Shown here piece by piece: positions 13,534-21,958 of a stretch of DNA of 29,521 nt (position 1 is its first letter; every line of letters starts with the position of its first letter). Under the pieces are notes generated by a model. That model had not been told where the DNA came from, searched no databases, and was given only the letters and a program-made list of their open reading frames with translations. The position numbers and the translations under genes were made by a program. Location of the stretch: IMG/VR virus record IMGVR_UViG_3300010392_000219, positions 1-29,521 of that record. The stretch is one strand, 5' to 3'. Source of the stretch: a virus.

Positions 13534-13554
13534 TAAAAATTAAAGAGGTTAAAA

Positions 13555-14184
13555 ATGAATATGGAATTAAAATCAATAGAGTTCAAAGCAGATAATGTTA
13601 ATATTGAAGAAAGAACTTTCGAGGGCTACGCTTCAACATGGGATTTAGACAAGATCGACGATGTCATACATCAGGGAGCCTTTGCGAAGTCTATTCAAGA
13701 AGCTTTCCCAAAAGGTAAAATTAAAGTTCTTTGGGAACATTCAAAACCTCTTGGTATGCCTTTAGAAATGAGAGAAGATGCTAAAGGGCTATATGTTAAG
13801 GCTAAAGTATCTAAGACAAAATTAGGTGATGAAGCTTTGGAATTAATGCGAGATGGCGTTGTATCTACTATGTCAATTGGTTTCTCAATTCCAAAAGATA
13901 AGAGTTATATTGATGAAAAAGGCGTTAGGCATATTACAGAAGTAAAACTATTTGAATTTAGTCCTGTTACTTTTCCTTGCAACGACGAAGCTATTATAAC
14001 AAGAGTTAAATCATTATTAAACATAACAAAGAGCCAAAAGCTTAAAAATGCTTTTACTCAAGATATTGAAACACTTGAAGAAGATAATAAAAAAGAGTTG
14101 GATAATTCTTTTGAGTCTGAAATCAAGCAGTTAAACGAATTAAACAAAAAAACACTTAATTTTATTGAAAGGGTTCTAAAATGA
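13555..14184 (+). CDS. HK97-family prohead protease
   Basis: A 209-aa serine protease that cuts the capsid protein's delta domain and itself during maturation. FEGYASTWDLDKIDDVIHQGAF is the conserved opening; H62 in LWEHSKPLGMP and S107 in STMSIGFSIP are the catalytic His and Ser; FEFSPVTFPCNDEA is the C-terminal signature. The final ~50 residues are a charged helical tail. It has its own promoter (13525) and an AGAGG ribosome-binding site, and its stop overlaps the capsid ATG by four bases. Confidence 0.93.
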   Translation: MNMELKSIEFKADNVNIEERTFEGYASTWDLDKIDDVIHQGAFAKSIQEAFPKGKIKVLWEHSKPLGMPLEMREDAKGLYVKAKVSKTKLGDEALELMRDGVVSTMSIGFSIPKDKSYIDEKGVRHITEVKLFEFSPVTFPCNDEAIITRVKSLLNITKSQKLKNAFTQDIETLEEDNKKELDNSFESEIKQLNELNKKTLNFIERVLK

Positions 14185-15374
14185 ACGAAGAGATCAAAGC
14201 ACTTGCAGAAAAGCAAGAGACCGTTATGGTCAAAATTGAGGAATTAGTAGGGAAGCAATCAGAAGAAATGAAATCTTTCGGAAAAACTCTTACCACTACA
14301 CAAGAAGAGTTAAACGACTTTACTAAAAAACATGAAGAATTACAAAAATCTTTTGATGAAAGAATGGTAGAACTAGAAAAGAAAAACGGCCGTATTCAAA
14401 TGCAAAAAGAAGCTGAAAAGAAAGATTTAGGCTCTATTTTCGCACAATCTGAAATTGTTAAATCTTATAGAGGCGGAACATCTCAAACTTTTAACTTTGA
14501 GAAAAAAGATATTACTAATGTAACAGCAGCAAACGCAGTTCGACCAGACAGAAGAGACATGATTTTTTCTGACCCTAGTCAGTTAAGATACTTACACACT
14601 CTTTTCCCTATGGTTTCAACAAACAGTGATTCTGTACAAGTTATCAGAGAAGCAAGTTTCACAAATAACGCAGCACCACAAGCAGGACAATTAGTTGCTA
14701 AAGCAAAATCTGATTTAACAACTGAAATGGTTACTTATAATGTACAAACTATTGCACACTATATGCAAGCAGCAAAGCAAGTTCTAAACGATGCAGCAAG
14801 ATTAAGAGATTTAATCAACAGAAAATTACTTGATGGACTTAATTTACAGTTAGATTCACAGGTTTTTTATGGTGATGGTACAGGACAAAACTTTACTGGT
14901 GTTTTTGTTGATAGTGATATTCAAGATGTTGGAGAAATTACAGCAGGTACAACAGCAGCAGACTTGCCACAAGCTATGATGGAGCACATCAGGGCAGCTA
15001 TGACAAAATTAAGACTTGCAAACTATATCGGAACTGCAACAGTAGTTAATCCAGAAGATTTTGAGACAATGGAGCTTGCAAAAGGTTCTGATAACCACTA
15101 TCTATGGGCAGTTGTAAACATGGGTGCAGAGCGTAGAATGTGGAGAATTCCAGTAATTGAGTCAAATACAATTGTTAAAAATGACTTTGCGGTTGGTGAC
15201 TGGTCAATGGCAGGAGAAATCTACGATAGAGAGTCAACTAGTATTCAAATCGCAGATCAACACAGTGATTTATTTGTTAAAAACGGTATTGTTTTACTTG
15301 CAGAAGAAAGAAAAGGTTTTGGTATTCCATTACCAAACGCAATCTGCAAAGGTAAATTTACCGTAGCATCTTAA
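14181..15374 (+). CDS. Major capsid protein (HK97 fold)
   Basis: A 397-aa capsid subunit. Residues 1-~95 are a charged coiled-coil scaffold (delta) domain (EEIKALAEKQETVMVKIEEL ... QKSFDERMVELEKK) that the adjacent protease should remove. The HK97 core follows: RPDRRDMIFSDPSQLRYLHTL, AHYMQAAKQVLNDAARLRDLI, QVFYGDGTGQNFTGVF, and the C-terminal ADQHSDLFVKNGIVLLAEERKGFGI. The order protease-capsid with ATGA overlap is standard. A terminator 18 bases after the stop should make this the most abundant late product. Confidence 0.95.
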   Translation: MNEEIKALAEKQETVMVKIEELVGKQSEEMKSFGKTLTTTQEELNDFTKKHEELQKSFDERMVELEKKNGRIQMQKEAEKKDLGSIFAQSEIVKSYRGGTSQTFNFEKKDITNVTAANAVRPDRRDMIFSDPSQLRYLHTLFPMVSTNSDSVQVIREASFTNNAAPQAGQLVAKAKSDLTTEMVTYNVQTIAHYMQAAKQVLNDAARLRDLINRKLLDGLNLQLDSQVFYGDGTGQNFTGVFVDSDIQDVGEITAGTTAADLPQAMMEHIRAAMTKLRLANYIGTATVVNPEDFETMELAKGSDNHYLWAVVNMGAERRMWRIPVIESNTIVKNDFAVGDWSMAGEIYDRESTSIQIADQHSDLFVKNGIVLLAEERKGFGIPLPNAICKGKFTVAS

Positions 15375-15391
15375 TATCATTTTTATGATAG

Positions 15392-15425
15392 AGCCTGTTT
15401 AGTTTTCACTAAATGGGCTTTTTTT
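15392..15425 (+). terminator. Terminator after the capsid gene
   Basis: AGCCTGTTTAGT (15392-15403) pairs with ACTAAATGGGCT (15408-15419) over 12 bp (two G-U) around a TTTC tetraloop, followed by seven T. A promoter begins two bases later, so transcription is reset here. Confidence 0.92.
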
Positions 15426-15426
15426 A

Positions 15427-15435
15427 TGCTATTAT
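15427..15435 (+). promoter_or_regulatory. Promoter for connector and tail genes, extended -10
   Basis: TGC-TATTAT (15427-15435) lies directly after the terminator's T-run, which doubles as an upstream T-tract. AAGGAG and the ATG at 15458 follow. Confidence 0.7.
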
Positions 15436-15457
15436 TAAATTTTAAGGAGTAATTAAA

Positions 15458-15619
15458 ATGTATATTGCAAGAATTAATTTTTTATCTAAAGATGGTTTTA
15501 TAAAAGCAGGCGAAGAAGTTAAAAACCCTTCAAAAGAGCATTTATCTAATGGTTTAGTAATTGAAACGAAACATGACACAAAAGAAGTAAAACCAAAAAA
15601 ACGACGAAAAAAGGCTTAA
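15458..15619 (+). CDS. Hypothetical small head-region protein (53 aa)
   Basis: A 53-codon frame with a strong AAGGAG site 8 bases before its ATG. The N-terminal 35 residues look folded (MYIARINFLSKDGFIKAGEE, VKNPSKEHLSNGLVIET) and the tail is Lys/Arg-rich (KEVKPKKRRKKA). Small genes of this kind are common between capsid and connector genes of HK97-type phages and may be head-associated. No family is assigned. Its stop is three bases before the next gene. Confidence 0.75.
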   Translation: MYIARINFLSKDGFIKAGEEVKNPSKEHLSNGLVIETKHDTKEVKPKKRRKKA

Positions 15620-15622
15620 AAA

Positions 15623-16219
15623 ATGTACGGTTTTCAATTAAATAAAAACTACACTTCAAACACTACTACAGATCAAATACAAAGCCCTGTTTTAGTTGAT
15701 GAATTAAAAACATGGTTAAGGCTTGATAGTGACGACGAAAACGACAAATTAGAAATGATTTTGAAGTCTGCAACAGCTCAAGCAATTGCATATATGCAAA
15801 GAGAGATTTTGCCGAGAAGTTTTAAGTTAAAGCTAGACAGGTTTCCAGAGCAATCTAATAATTTGACAGGATTAAATCAAATTGGAGTATTAAAAAACTG
15901 GATTGATATACCATCAAAAAACCTTTTAAGCGTTGAGTCTTTTACAATCAATGGCGATGCTTTTAATGATTATACATTAGATTTAGAAGGTGCTAGAATT
16001 AATTCAGATTCTTTTGTTTATAGCGAAAATTATGTTATTGATTATACCGCAGGATATACAGATATTGACGCAGTTCCAGACGCTATAAAAATGGGCATTA
16101 TTCTTTTATCTGCTTGTATTTATGAACAAACTGGAGAATGCGACGCATCATCTATATTAAATAAATCAGGGGCTAAAATGTTGTTTAATCAGTTTAGAAC
16201 TTTTTCAGGTGGTTTTTAA
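15623..16219 (+). CDS. Head-tail connector (gp6/phiE125 gp8-like)
   Basis: A 198-aa adaptor that docks on the portal ring. LVDELKTWLRLDSDDENDKLE and MILKSATAQAIAYMQREILP are the signature N-terminal helices of gp6-like connectors. They are followed by a beta-domain and the C-terminal helix AIKMGIILLSACIYEQTGE. Position between capsid and head-closure genes agrees. The stop overlaps the next ATG (TAATG). Confidence 0.88.
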   Translation: MYGFQLNKNYTSNTTTDQIQSPVLVDELKTWLRLDSDDENDKLEMILKSATAQAIAYMQREILPRSFKLKLDRFPEQSNNLTGLNQIGVLKNWIDIPSKNLLSVESFTINGDAFNDYTLDLEGARINSDSFVYSENYVIDYTAGYTDIDAVPDAIKMGIILLSACIYEQTGECDASSILNKSGAKMLFNQFRTFSGGF

Positions 16220-16563
16220 TGAATTGCTCTATTATCAAATTAAATAAAAAGTTTGAACTACAAGAAAAACAAACCTTGCCTGATACTATGGGCGGTGAAT
16301 ACGTTCAATGGGTAAAAAAGAAAGATGTTTGGCTTAATATAGTAAAAGTTTCTGATTCAGTAGCTTATCAACTATCAAGACTTAATAAAACGACTACGCA
16401 CAAAGCATACTCAAGATATGACTCTACAATAACAGATGAAATGCGATTTGTTAGAAATGAAGAAATTTATATGATAACAAGCGTAAACAACATCGGAGAA
16501 AGGAATAAGTATATTGAGTTTAAGCTTGTCAAAGGTGGTAATTATGAAGATTCTGGGGTTTGA
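16219..16563 (+). CDS. Head-tail joining (head closure) protein
   Basis: A 114-aa beta-barrel protein of the gp7/SPP1 gp16-like joining family. Typical elements are the strand with a conserved Trp (VWLNIVKVSDS), HKAYSRYDSTITDEMRFV, and NEEIYMITSVNNIGERNKYI leading to the final strand. It seals the connector after packaging. The C-terminal 20 bases overlap the next gene. Confidence 0.82.
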   Translation: MNCSIIKLNKKFELQEKQTLPDTMGGEYVQWVKKKDVWLNIVKVSDSVAYQLSRLNKTTTHKAYSRYDSTITDEMRFVRNEEIYMITSVNNIGERNKYIEFKLVKGGNYEDSGV

Positions 16564-16954
16564 TAGAGTTTGGGCAAATTTAGGTAAAATTGATGCTAAA
16601 ATAAATAAAGAAATTAAAGATCATGTTAATCGCACATCGCAATTAATAAGAACAGAAGCATTAATTCAGATACAGCAAGGCGAAAAAACAGGTAAAGACT
16701 ACGTTAAATATAAACCATTTTATAGAGAGCATAAAGCATCGGCAAAAGGCGAAGCACCTGCGACAGATACTGGATATTTAGCAAGAGAGTTGAAGGCTAA
16801 TTTTTTTGGCTTAACTGCGGAAGTAATTTCAAATGCTGATTATTCGTATCAACTAGAAATTAATCTAGATAGACCGTTTTTATATCCTGCTATGGAAAAA
16901 TACAGATCATATTTTACGAACAAACTAGGTAAAATTAAAAGAGGAAAGTTTTAA
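16544..16954 (+). CDS. HK97 gp10-like tail completion protein
   Basis: A 136-aa protein. The start is ATG 16544 with AAAGGTGG upstream; a longer frame from 16514 lies wholly inside the previous gene. GFDRVWANLGKIDAKINKEI, LIRTEALIQIQ, ATDTGYLARELKA, DYSYQLEI and RPFLYPAMEKYRSYF follow the gp10-like pattern, including the late RPFLxPA box. It connects head and tail. Confidence 0.87.
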   Translation: MKILGFDRVWANLGKIDAKINKEIKDHVNRTSQLIRTEALIQIQQGEKTGKDYVKYKPFYREHKASAKGEAPATDTGYLARELKANFFGLTAEVISNADYSYQLEINLDRPFLYPAMEKYRSYFTNKLGKIKRGKF

Positions 16955-16956
16955 TT

Positions 16957-17322
16957 ATGAATCAATACGAACTACAGCAAGAAATATATTCTTTTTTAGT
17001 TGATCGTGTTTCTGTACCTGTTTACGATAGAGTTCCAGAAGGAAAACAAGGCAACTATATAAAAATAGGCGATACAACAACAAATCCTCATTTCACAGAT
17101 GAGACTTTCGGCTCTGATAATGTGGTCACTATTCATATATATTCAAACCACGCAGGTAAAGAAAAAATAAAATCAATTATGAATGAAATATTTGGTATAC
17201 TTAATAGAAATGATGAATTTAACGCAGTGACTATATATTGCGATCATCAGCAAACTTTCGATATAAATGATGGAAAATATTCACATGGAATCATGCGATT
17301 TCGTGTTATTAAGGAGTTATAA
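16957..17322 (+). CDS. Tail terminator (DUF3168/gp17-like)
   Basis: A 121-aa protein that caps the tail tube and joins it to the head. VPVYDRVPEGKQGNYIKIGD, FGSDNVVTIHIYSNHAG and KEKIKSIMNEIFGILN match the DUF3168 tail-completion family. It lies two bases after the gp10-like gene and two bases before the tube gene, as expected. Confidence 0.85.
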   Translation: MNQYELQQEIYSFLVDRVSVPVYDRVPEGKQGNYIKIGDTTTNPHFTDETFGSDNVVTIHIYSNHAGKEKIKSIMNEIFGILNRNDEFNAVTIYCDHQQTFDINDGKYSHGIMRFRVIKEL

Positions 17323-17324
17323 AA

Positions 17325-17720
17325 ATGGCTGAATTTGTAGGAAGAAAATGTACAATTACACCACAAGGTGGATCTGCGATTGCAGCAGCAACTAGCAAAA
17401 GTTTTACTATTTCAAATGAATTAATCGACGTAACATCTGACGACGATGCAGGATTCAGAAAATTAATCGAAGATGCTGCAGGAAAGCGTTCTTTAGATAT
17501 GAGTATTGAGGGGATCTTCAAAGACAAATCATTACTTGAGATTGTTATGGGTTCAGAAGCAAGTCTTTTCGATACTTATGATATTCTTTTTCCTGCGATC
17601 GGTACAGTGTCAGGAACTTTCGGATTCAATTCTTTTGAAGTTGGCGCACCAACAGAAGAGGGAGTGACTTTCACAGCTAGTTTACAAAGTTCTGGAACTT
17701 TTACTTTTACAGCAGTTTAA
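17325..17720 (+). CDS. Major tail (tube) protein
   Basis: A 131-aa tube subunit. SFTISNELIDVTSDDDAGFR, KRSLDMSIEGIFKDKSLLEI and the final FTASLQSSGTFTFTAV are typical of TP901-1-type/HK97-like tube proteins. It has a GGAG site nine bases before the ATG. Position before the tail chaperones and tape measure agrees. Confidence 0.88.
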   Translation: MAEFVGRKCTITPQGGSAIAAATSKSFTISNELIDVTSDDDAGFRKLIEDAAGKRSLDMSIEGIFKDKSLLEIVMGSEASLFDTYDILFPAIGTVSGTFGFNSFEVGAPTEEGVTFTASLQSSGTFTFTAV

Positions 17721-17731
17721 TTTGAGGTTTT

Positions 17732-18085
17732 ATGTTTAGAGAAATTACTTTAAATTGGGATAATAAAGAGTATAGAATTTTGCCTACTATGGAATTGCTT
17801 GTAAGAGTTGAAGAAAAGTTTTCTTTGCCGATTCTTATAAACAGAGTTCTTAACGGTGATAGTCCAATCTCTCATGTATCTTATGTAATATCATGTTTTT
17901 TACAGTATGGCGGTGCTATGGTTTCATCAGAAGATGTTTACAAAGAGATTTTAACATCAGAAGATCAAGAAATAGCTATAAAATTAATGCTTCCTATTAT
18001 GCAAGCACTAGAGCCAGAAATAAAAAACGAAAAGGCCCTAGCTACAAAAAAGAAGAAAAAAACTACTTCAAGAAAGAAAAGGTAA
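17732..18085 (+). CDS. Tail assembly chaperone, short form (GTA gp10-like)
   Basis: A 117-aa protein. ITLNWDNKEYRILPTMELLV, RVEEKFSLPILINRVLNG, YGGAMVSSEDVYKEIL resemble the GTA gp10/TAC_11 tail chaperone family. The C-terminus becomes an artificial-looking Lys/Arg run (TKKKKKTTSRKKR) because the zero frame passes through the slippery A-tracts to a stop at 18083. It corresponds to the lambda gpG-type short product that helps the tape measure recruit tube subunits. Confidence 0.83.
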   Translation: MFREITLNWDNKEYRILPTMELLVRVEEKFSLPILINRVLNGDSPISHVSYVISCFLQYGGAMVSSEDVYKEILTSEDQEIAIKLMLPIMQALEPEIKNEKALATKKKKKTTSRKKR

Positions 18086-18276
18086 GCTGGGGCGATTTTT
18101 TTGATATAGCGGTTTGCGGTTGGGAGATACAGCCATCGGAGTTTTGGAAAATGACCCCAAAAGAATGGTGGCGTATTTATGAGTGCAAGCGACCGAGAAA
18201 CAAAGAAACAGACTATGCAGGTAATTTGACACAACAAGACATAGACGAATTAAGCGAAATGTTAAGGGATTCTTAA
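17732..18276 (+). CDS. Tail assembly chaperone, -1 frameshift fusion (gpG-T-like)
   Basis: A second domain lies in the -1 frame directly after the slippery site: SWGDFFDIAVCGWEIQPSEF, WKMTPKEWWRIYECKRPRN and NLTQQDIDELSEMLRDS. This resembles the TAC_6-type chaperone found next to gp10 in gene transfer agents. There is no start codon with a ribosome-binding site for it. A -1 shift at 18046-18052 gives about 107 + 74 residues (181 aa), ending just before the tape measure gene, as in lambda gpGT. The -1 frame is open well upstream of the site. Confidence 0.82.
18046..18052 (+). other. Programmed -1 ribosomal frameshift site A AAA AAG
   Basis: In the zero frame the codons ACA AAA AAG place the heptamer A AAA AAG exactly in slippery register (X XXY YYZ), the most efficient type in E. 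coli. A 7-A run in register follows at 18056-18062 and could act as a second slip site giving the same downstream frame. I did not identify a clear downstream hairpin by eye. Confidence 0.82.
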
Positions 18277-18278
18277 AA

Positions 18279-20294
18279 ATGGCAATCGAAGCAGGTAGAT
18301 TAAAAATAGTTGTAGATGCAAGCACAGAAGGACTTTCAAAAGGTATTGCAACAGCTCAAAGCAAGTTATCAAAATTCAAGAATAAAGTTAACTCTTCTAT
18401 GGTGTTAATGGGTAAATTTGCAGCAGGCGCAGCACTCGCAGGGGCTTCTCTTGCAGCGATGAAACTTGTATCTGTTACAAGAAAATTCGATGTTCTTAAT
18501 GCAGGATTAAAAACTGCGACAGGTTCAGCAGAAGGGGCAAGCAAAGCCTTTTCTGCTATACAAGACTTTGCATCAAAAACTCCTTTTTCTTTGCAGACTG
18601 CTACAGATGCTTTTATCAAACTAAAAAACTTAGGTTTAGACCCTTCAGAAAAAGCATTAATGAGTTATGGTAATACTGCATCGGCTTTAGGCAAAGACTT
18701 AAACCAGATGATAGAAGCAGTTGCAGACGCAGCTACAGGAGAATTTGAGAGATTAAAAGAGTTTGGTATTAAGGCGAAATCTCAAGGAGATAATGTTTCT
18801 TTCACTTTTCAAGGCATAACAACAACAGTTAAAAAGAACGCATCAGAGATTGAAAATTATCTAAAATCAATAGGTGATAATCAATTTGCTGGTGCTATGA
18901 GTGAGAGAGTAAAAACTCTTGACGGTGCTTTATCAAACCTTGGTGATTCTTGGGATAAACTTTTCTTGGCTATCTCTAAAAGTGGTATAGGTGGCAAGAT
19001 AGCATCAGGAACAAATACTGCGATAACTGCACTTGAAAACTTAACAAATGCAATAAATTCTGGTGAAGTTAAAAACACTTTTAAGGCTTTTGGTGATAGG
19101 TTTCAAGGAGTTATCAATCAAGCTAGACAAACTTTCGGGATATTAAATATATTCTATGCTAAAAGTTCGGAATCTTGGGTTAAATCAGTTAATACAGCGA
19201 TGAATTTTATCGTCAAAGCTTTTAAGAACTTACCCGAAAACGTAACCGCTTTTATTAATATCATGGATATTAAGATGCGATCTTTTGGTCGTAGAGCTGA
19301 ATTATACGGAAAGTGGATTGTTAATAGCTTGAGTTTTTGGAAGTCTAGTAAATTTGATTTAGATAAAGAACTTGCTAGATTAGATAGTCAAACAGGCGTA
19401 ATGATTGATCGTCAATTGAAATGGCATGAAACATCTATAGAAGGTTTTGAGAGTCAAATATCAAAAGCCAAAGCACTCACAGAAGAGTTTAACAAAATGA
19501 ACCTTGTGAGAGAAAAAACAGGTGGTGATAGGCTTGCAGGATTTATCGCTAAAAAACCAGAACAACAACAAAAAACACCAGAACAGCAAAAAGAGGAAGT
19601 TAAACTACAAAAAAAACTTGAAGAGTTGAAAAAATCTTACATGTCAGAAGATGAGATCACAGCACAAACGCATCAAAAAAGACTTGAAGAGTTAAAAACA
19701 TATAAAGAAAAGAAGCTTTTAACAGAGCAAGAATATAATTCTTTAATGGAGCAAGAAGAAGCAAGGCACTTGCAGAGCATGACAGGGTTAAGAAGTTCTT
19801 CTTTTAATGCTATGACAAAGCTAGTTTCAAAGCAATACGGCTCACAGGCTGGACTTGTAGCAGCTTCTTTGCAAGATATTGTTTCATCAACTGCGACATA
19901 TTCTAAAAAAGCCTTTGAAATACAAAAAGGTGCAGCAATAGCAAATGCAGTTATAAACACGCATGCAGGTATCACAAAAACACTTTCTTCTACGCCTTGG
20001 CCTCTTGCTGGAGTTTTAGCAGCAGCTCACGCAGCAGCAGGATTCGCACAGGTTAGAGCTATTAAAAGTCAAACTTTTTCTGGTGGTGGTTCAACTAGCG
20101 CAAGCGTACCAACAGCAGGCACAACTACAACAGCAGGCGCAAGTATACCGACTACCGATTCAACTAGTCAAACAGGCGGTCAATCTGTTAATATTACACT
20201 AGCAGGCGATACATACGGAAGAGAACAAGTAAGAAACTTAATCAATCAAATAAATGATGCTTTATCAGATGGAGCACAGTTAAATTTAGTTTAA
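18279..20294 (+). CDS. Tape measure protein
   Basis: A 671-aa protein that sets tail length and is ejected with DNA. It begins with coiled coil (LSKGIATAQSKLSKFKNK) and a hydrophobic Ala-rich segment (GKFAAGAALAGASLAAMKLV). The conserved tape-measure domain follows: FASKTPFSLQTATDAFIKLK, GEFERLKEFGIKAKSQGD, LDGALSNLGDSWDKLF. Then come a long helical Lys/Glu/Gln region (about 430-510) and an Ala-rich C-terminus with AAHAAAGFAQVRAIKSQTF and a Gly/Thr linker. By the usual ~0.15 nm per residue the tail would be near 100 nm. It begins two bases after the chaperone fusion stop. Confidence 0.93.
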   Translation: MAIEAGRLKIVVDASTEGLSKGIATAQSKLSKFKNKVNSSMVLMGKFAAGAALAGASLAAMKLVSVTRKFDVLNAGLKTATGSAEGASKAFSAIQDFASKTPFSLQTATDAFIKLKNLGLDPSEKALMSYGNTASALGKDLNQMIEAVADAATGEFERLKEFGIKAKSQGDNVSFTFQGITTTVKKNASEIENYLKSIGDNQFAGAMSERVKTLDGALSNLGDSWDKLFLAISKSGIGGKIASGTNTAITALENLTNAINSGEVKNTFKAFGDRFQGVINQARQTFGILNIFYAKSSESWVKSVNTAMNFIVKAFKNLPENVTAFINIMDIKMRSFGRRAELYGKWIVNSLSFWKSSKFDLDKELARLDSQTGVMIDRQLKWHETSIEGFESQISKAKALTEEFNKMNLVREKTGGDRLAGFIAKKPEQQQKTPEQQKEEVKLQKKLEELKKSYMSEDEITAQTHQKRLEELKTYKEKKLLTEQEYNSLMEQEEARHLQSMTGLRSSSFNAMTKLVSKQYGSQAGLVAASLQDIVSSTATYSKKAFEIQKGAAIANAVINTHAGITKTLSSTPWPLAGVLAAAHAAAGFAQVRAIKSQTFSGGGSTSASVPTAGTTTTAGASIPTTDSTSQTGGQSVNITLAGDTYGREQVRNLINQINDALSDGAQLNLV

Positions 20295-20307
20295 GGAGTT
20301 ATAAAAA

Positions 20308-21534
20308 ATGGCAGTAGTAACAATTTCAGGAATATTAAAAAGCCCTGATAACTCAAGCCCTGCAATAAACGCAAAAATAGAATTTAGAACTGTTACAAAT
20401 AGTGAATTAGTTTTAATCGGCTCTTATGGTAGCGTAACAACATCAGAAACAGGCTCTTATTCTATTGATGTTAATTATGGTTTATATAGTGTTTGGGTAA
20501 CATATCAAAGAGATACAGACAGTATCACGCCTGCAAGAGCTGTAAACGTAGCACCTAGGCTATATCTATCTAGTGCTATTTCTAATGGTGATTTGAACGA
20601 TGTAATACAGCAATATCTTTTATGGGCAGTTAATGAAAACTTTAGAGGTGAATGGAACAGCGGTAGTACATACAGCGTTAATGATACAGTTGTAAAAGCA
20701 GGAGAATTATATTATTCACTTCAAGATAACAACAAAAATCAAGACCCTGTTTCAGCATCGGCATATTGGAATAGCGTTGATTTTCCTGGCTCTGGAACGA
20801 CAAACTATATTTCAAAATGGGTTTCACCTACTACGCAAGGCAACAGCGTTATTTATGATGATGGTGTAAACGTAGGAATAGGAACAAGTTCGCCAAGTGC
20901 AAAATTAGATGTAAACGGAAATATTAAAGTTAAAAATGATGTATCAAATGTAGGCGAGATTGTGTTGCGTGATTCTATATATTCTACATACGGGGCAATA
21001 TCAGCAAATAATCTTAATATGTACACTAATCAAGATATTGCTATCACTTCCGAGGGTGGCATTATTAAATTTGGTTCTGGTTCAGGTGCTAATGAAAGAA
21101 TGAGAATTGATTCCTCTGGCAACGTAGGAATAGGAAAAACTCCAGCTTTAGGCACTTTAGACGTAAATGGCTCAATCGCTTTAAGTGATAATTTATTGCT
21201 TTCTGAAACTACAGCAGGAACTTATCGAATGAGGCTGAAAGAGACTACTAGTAATAATGAGGTTGGTATAACTCACTTATCGAATACAGTAGGAGCTTTG
21301 CAAAGTTTTGTTTCTGGCGTTGGTTGGGGAACAACATTTTCATGGAGTCAAACAGTAAATACAAATTATGTGCCGTTAAAACTACAATCTTACACAGTTG
21401 GAACAGTTCCTAATGCTTCAACAGTTGGCGCAGGATCAATGATTTATGTTTCAAATGAATCAGGCGGTCAAGTTCCTGCTTTTAGTGATGGCACAAACTG
21501 GCTTAGATTTACAGACAGAGCCGTTATATCATAA
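20308..21534 (+). CDS. Tail fibre protein (prealbumin-like N-terminus, VGIG repeats)
   Basis: A 408-aa fibre. Residues ~1-85 are a beta-sandwich like the phage tail-fibre N-terminal domain (SGILKSPDNSSPAINAKIEF, GSYSIDVNYGLYSVWVTYQR). About 115-150 looks like a small carbohydrate-binding module (FRGEWNSGSTYSVNDTVVKA, GELYYSLQDNN). Then two copies of the fibre motif VGIGTSSPSAKLDVNG / VGIGKTPALGTLDVNG frame a repetitive beta-rich shaft, with a C-terminal head after ~300. No S74 intramolecular chaperone is seen. It is placed, unusually, between the tape measure and the distal tail gene. AAGGAG precedes the ATG. Confidence 0.82.
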   Translation: MAVVTISGILKSPDNSSPAINAKIEFRTVTNSELVLIGSYGSVTTSETGSYSIDVNYGLYSVWVTYQRDTDSITPARAVNVAPRLYLSSAISNGDLNDVIQQYLLWAVNENFRGEWNSGSTYSVNDTVVKAGELYYSLQDNNKNQDPVSASAYWNSVDFPGSGTTNYISKWVSPTTQGNSVIYDDGVNVGIGTSSPSAKLDVNGNIKVKNDVSNVGEIVLRDSIYSTYGAISANNLNMYTNQDIAITSEGGIIKFGSGSGANERMRIDSSGNVGIGKTPALGTLDVNGSIALSDNLLLSETTAGTYRMRLKETTSNNEVGITHLSNTVGALQSFVSGVGWGTTFSWSQTVNTNYVPLKLQSYTVGTVPNASTVGAGSMIYVSNESGGQVPAFSDGTNWLRFTDRAVIS

Positions 21535-21555
21535 TAAACGAAAGGAAAAATAAAA

Positions 21556-21948
21556 ATGTCAATTGAAAAACAAACAAAACCATACGAATTTTTAGCACGA
21601 TTTAACGATCAAGGCATTCAAGGAATGCACATTCAAAACATTGAAAAAGTATTTGATACTGTTACGGGAGAAATTATTTCTATAAAGCAATTACAAGCTC
21701 AATCAGTAGAAGAAGCAAGCGAAGAATACAACGCAATTTTATCAAGTATTAATACTGCTATTCAAACAGAAAATACAAGCTTAAAAGAAGAAAATACAAG
21801 CTTAAAAGCAGATAAAACTTTATTAGAGACAGAAAAACAGGCTTTAGAGTCTCAAGTATTAAGTTTAGAAGCAGAAAAGCAGACTTTATTATTAAGAATT
21901 GAAGCTTTAGAAAATCCAGAAGTAGTTGAAGAAGTTATCGAAGAATAA
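21556..21948 (+). CDS. Coiled-coil tail-fibre accessory protein
   Basis: A 130-aa acidic protein. The N-terminal ~50 residues (EFLARFNDQGIQGMHIQNIE, KVFDTVTGEIISIKQL) resemble short phage proteins found downstream of tail fibres. The rest is a heptad coiled coil (TSLKEENTSLKADKTLLETE ... LESQVLSLEAEKQTLLLRIE) with two 21-base direct repeats (21769-21810) encoding ENTSLKE/ENTSLKA. It may be a fibre chaperone or trimerising tip. GAAAGGAAA precedes the ATG. Confidence 0.68.
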   Translation: MSIEKQTKPYEFLARFNDQGIQGMHIQNIEKVFDTVTGEIISIKQLQAQSVEEASEEYNAILSSINTAIQTENTSLKEENTSLKADKTLLETEKQALESQVLSLEAEKQTLLLRIEALENPEVVEEVIEE

Positions 21949-21958
21949 AGGTTATATT

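Noticed and set aside
17893-18276. Independent gene from an ATG at 17893
   Set aside because: Its first half overlaps the chaperone gene and encodes Arg/Lys-rich nonsense; only the part after the slippery site is protein-like, so it is read by frameshift.
18356-19975. Minus-strand frames opposite the tape measure gene
   Set aside because: Typical antisense shadows of an Ala/Lys-rich gene without start signals or recognisable domains.
21769-21810. Two 21-base tandem repeats as iterons
   Set aside because: They encode heptads of a coiled coil in a tail protein and have no initiator context.
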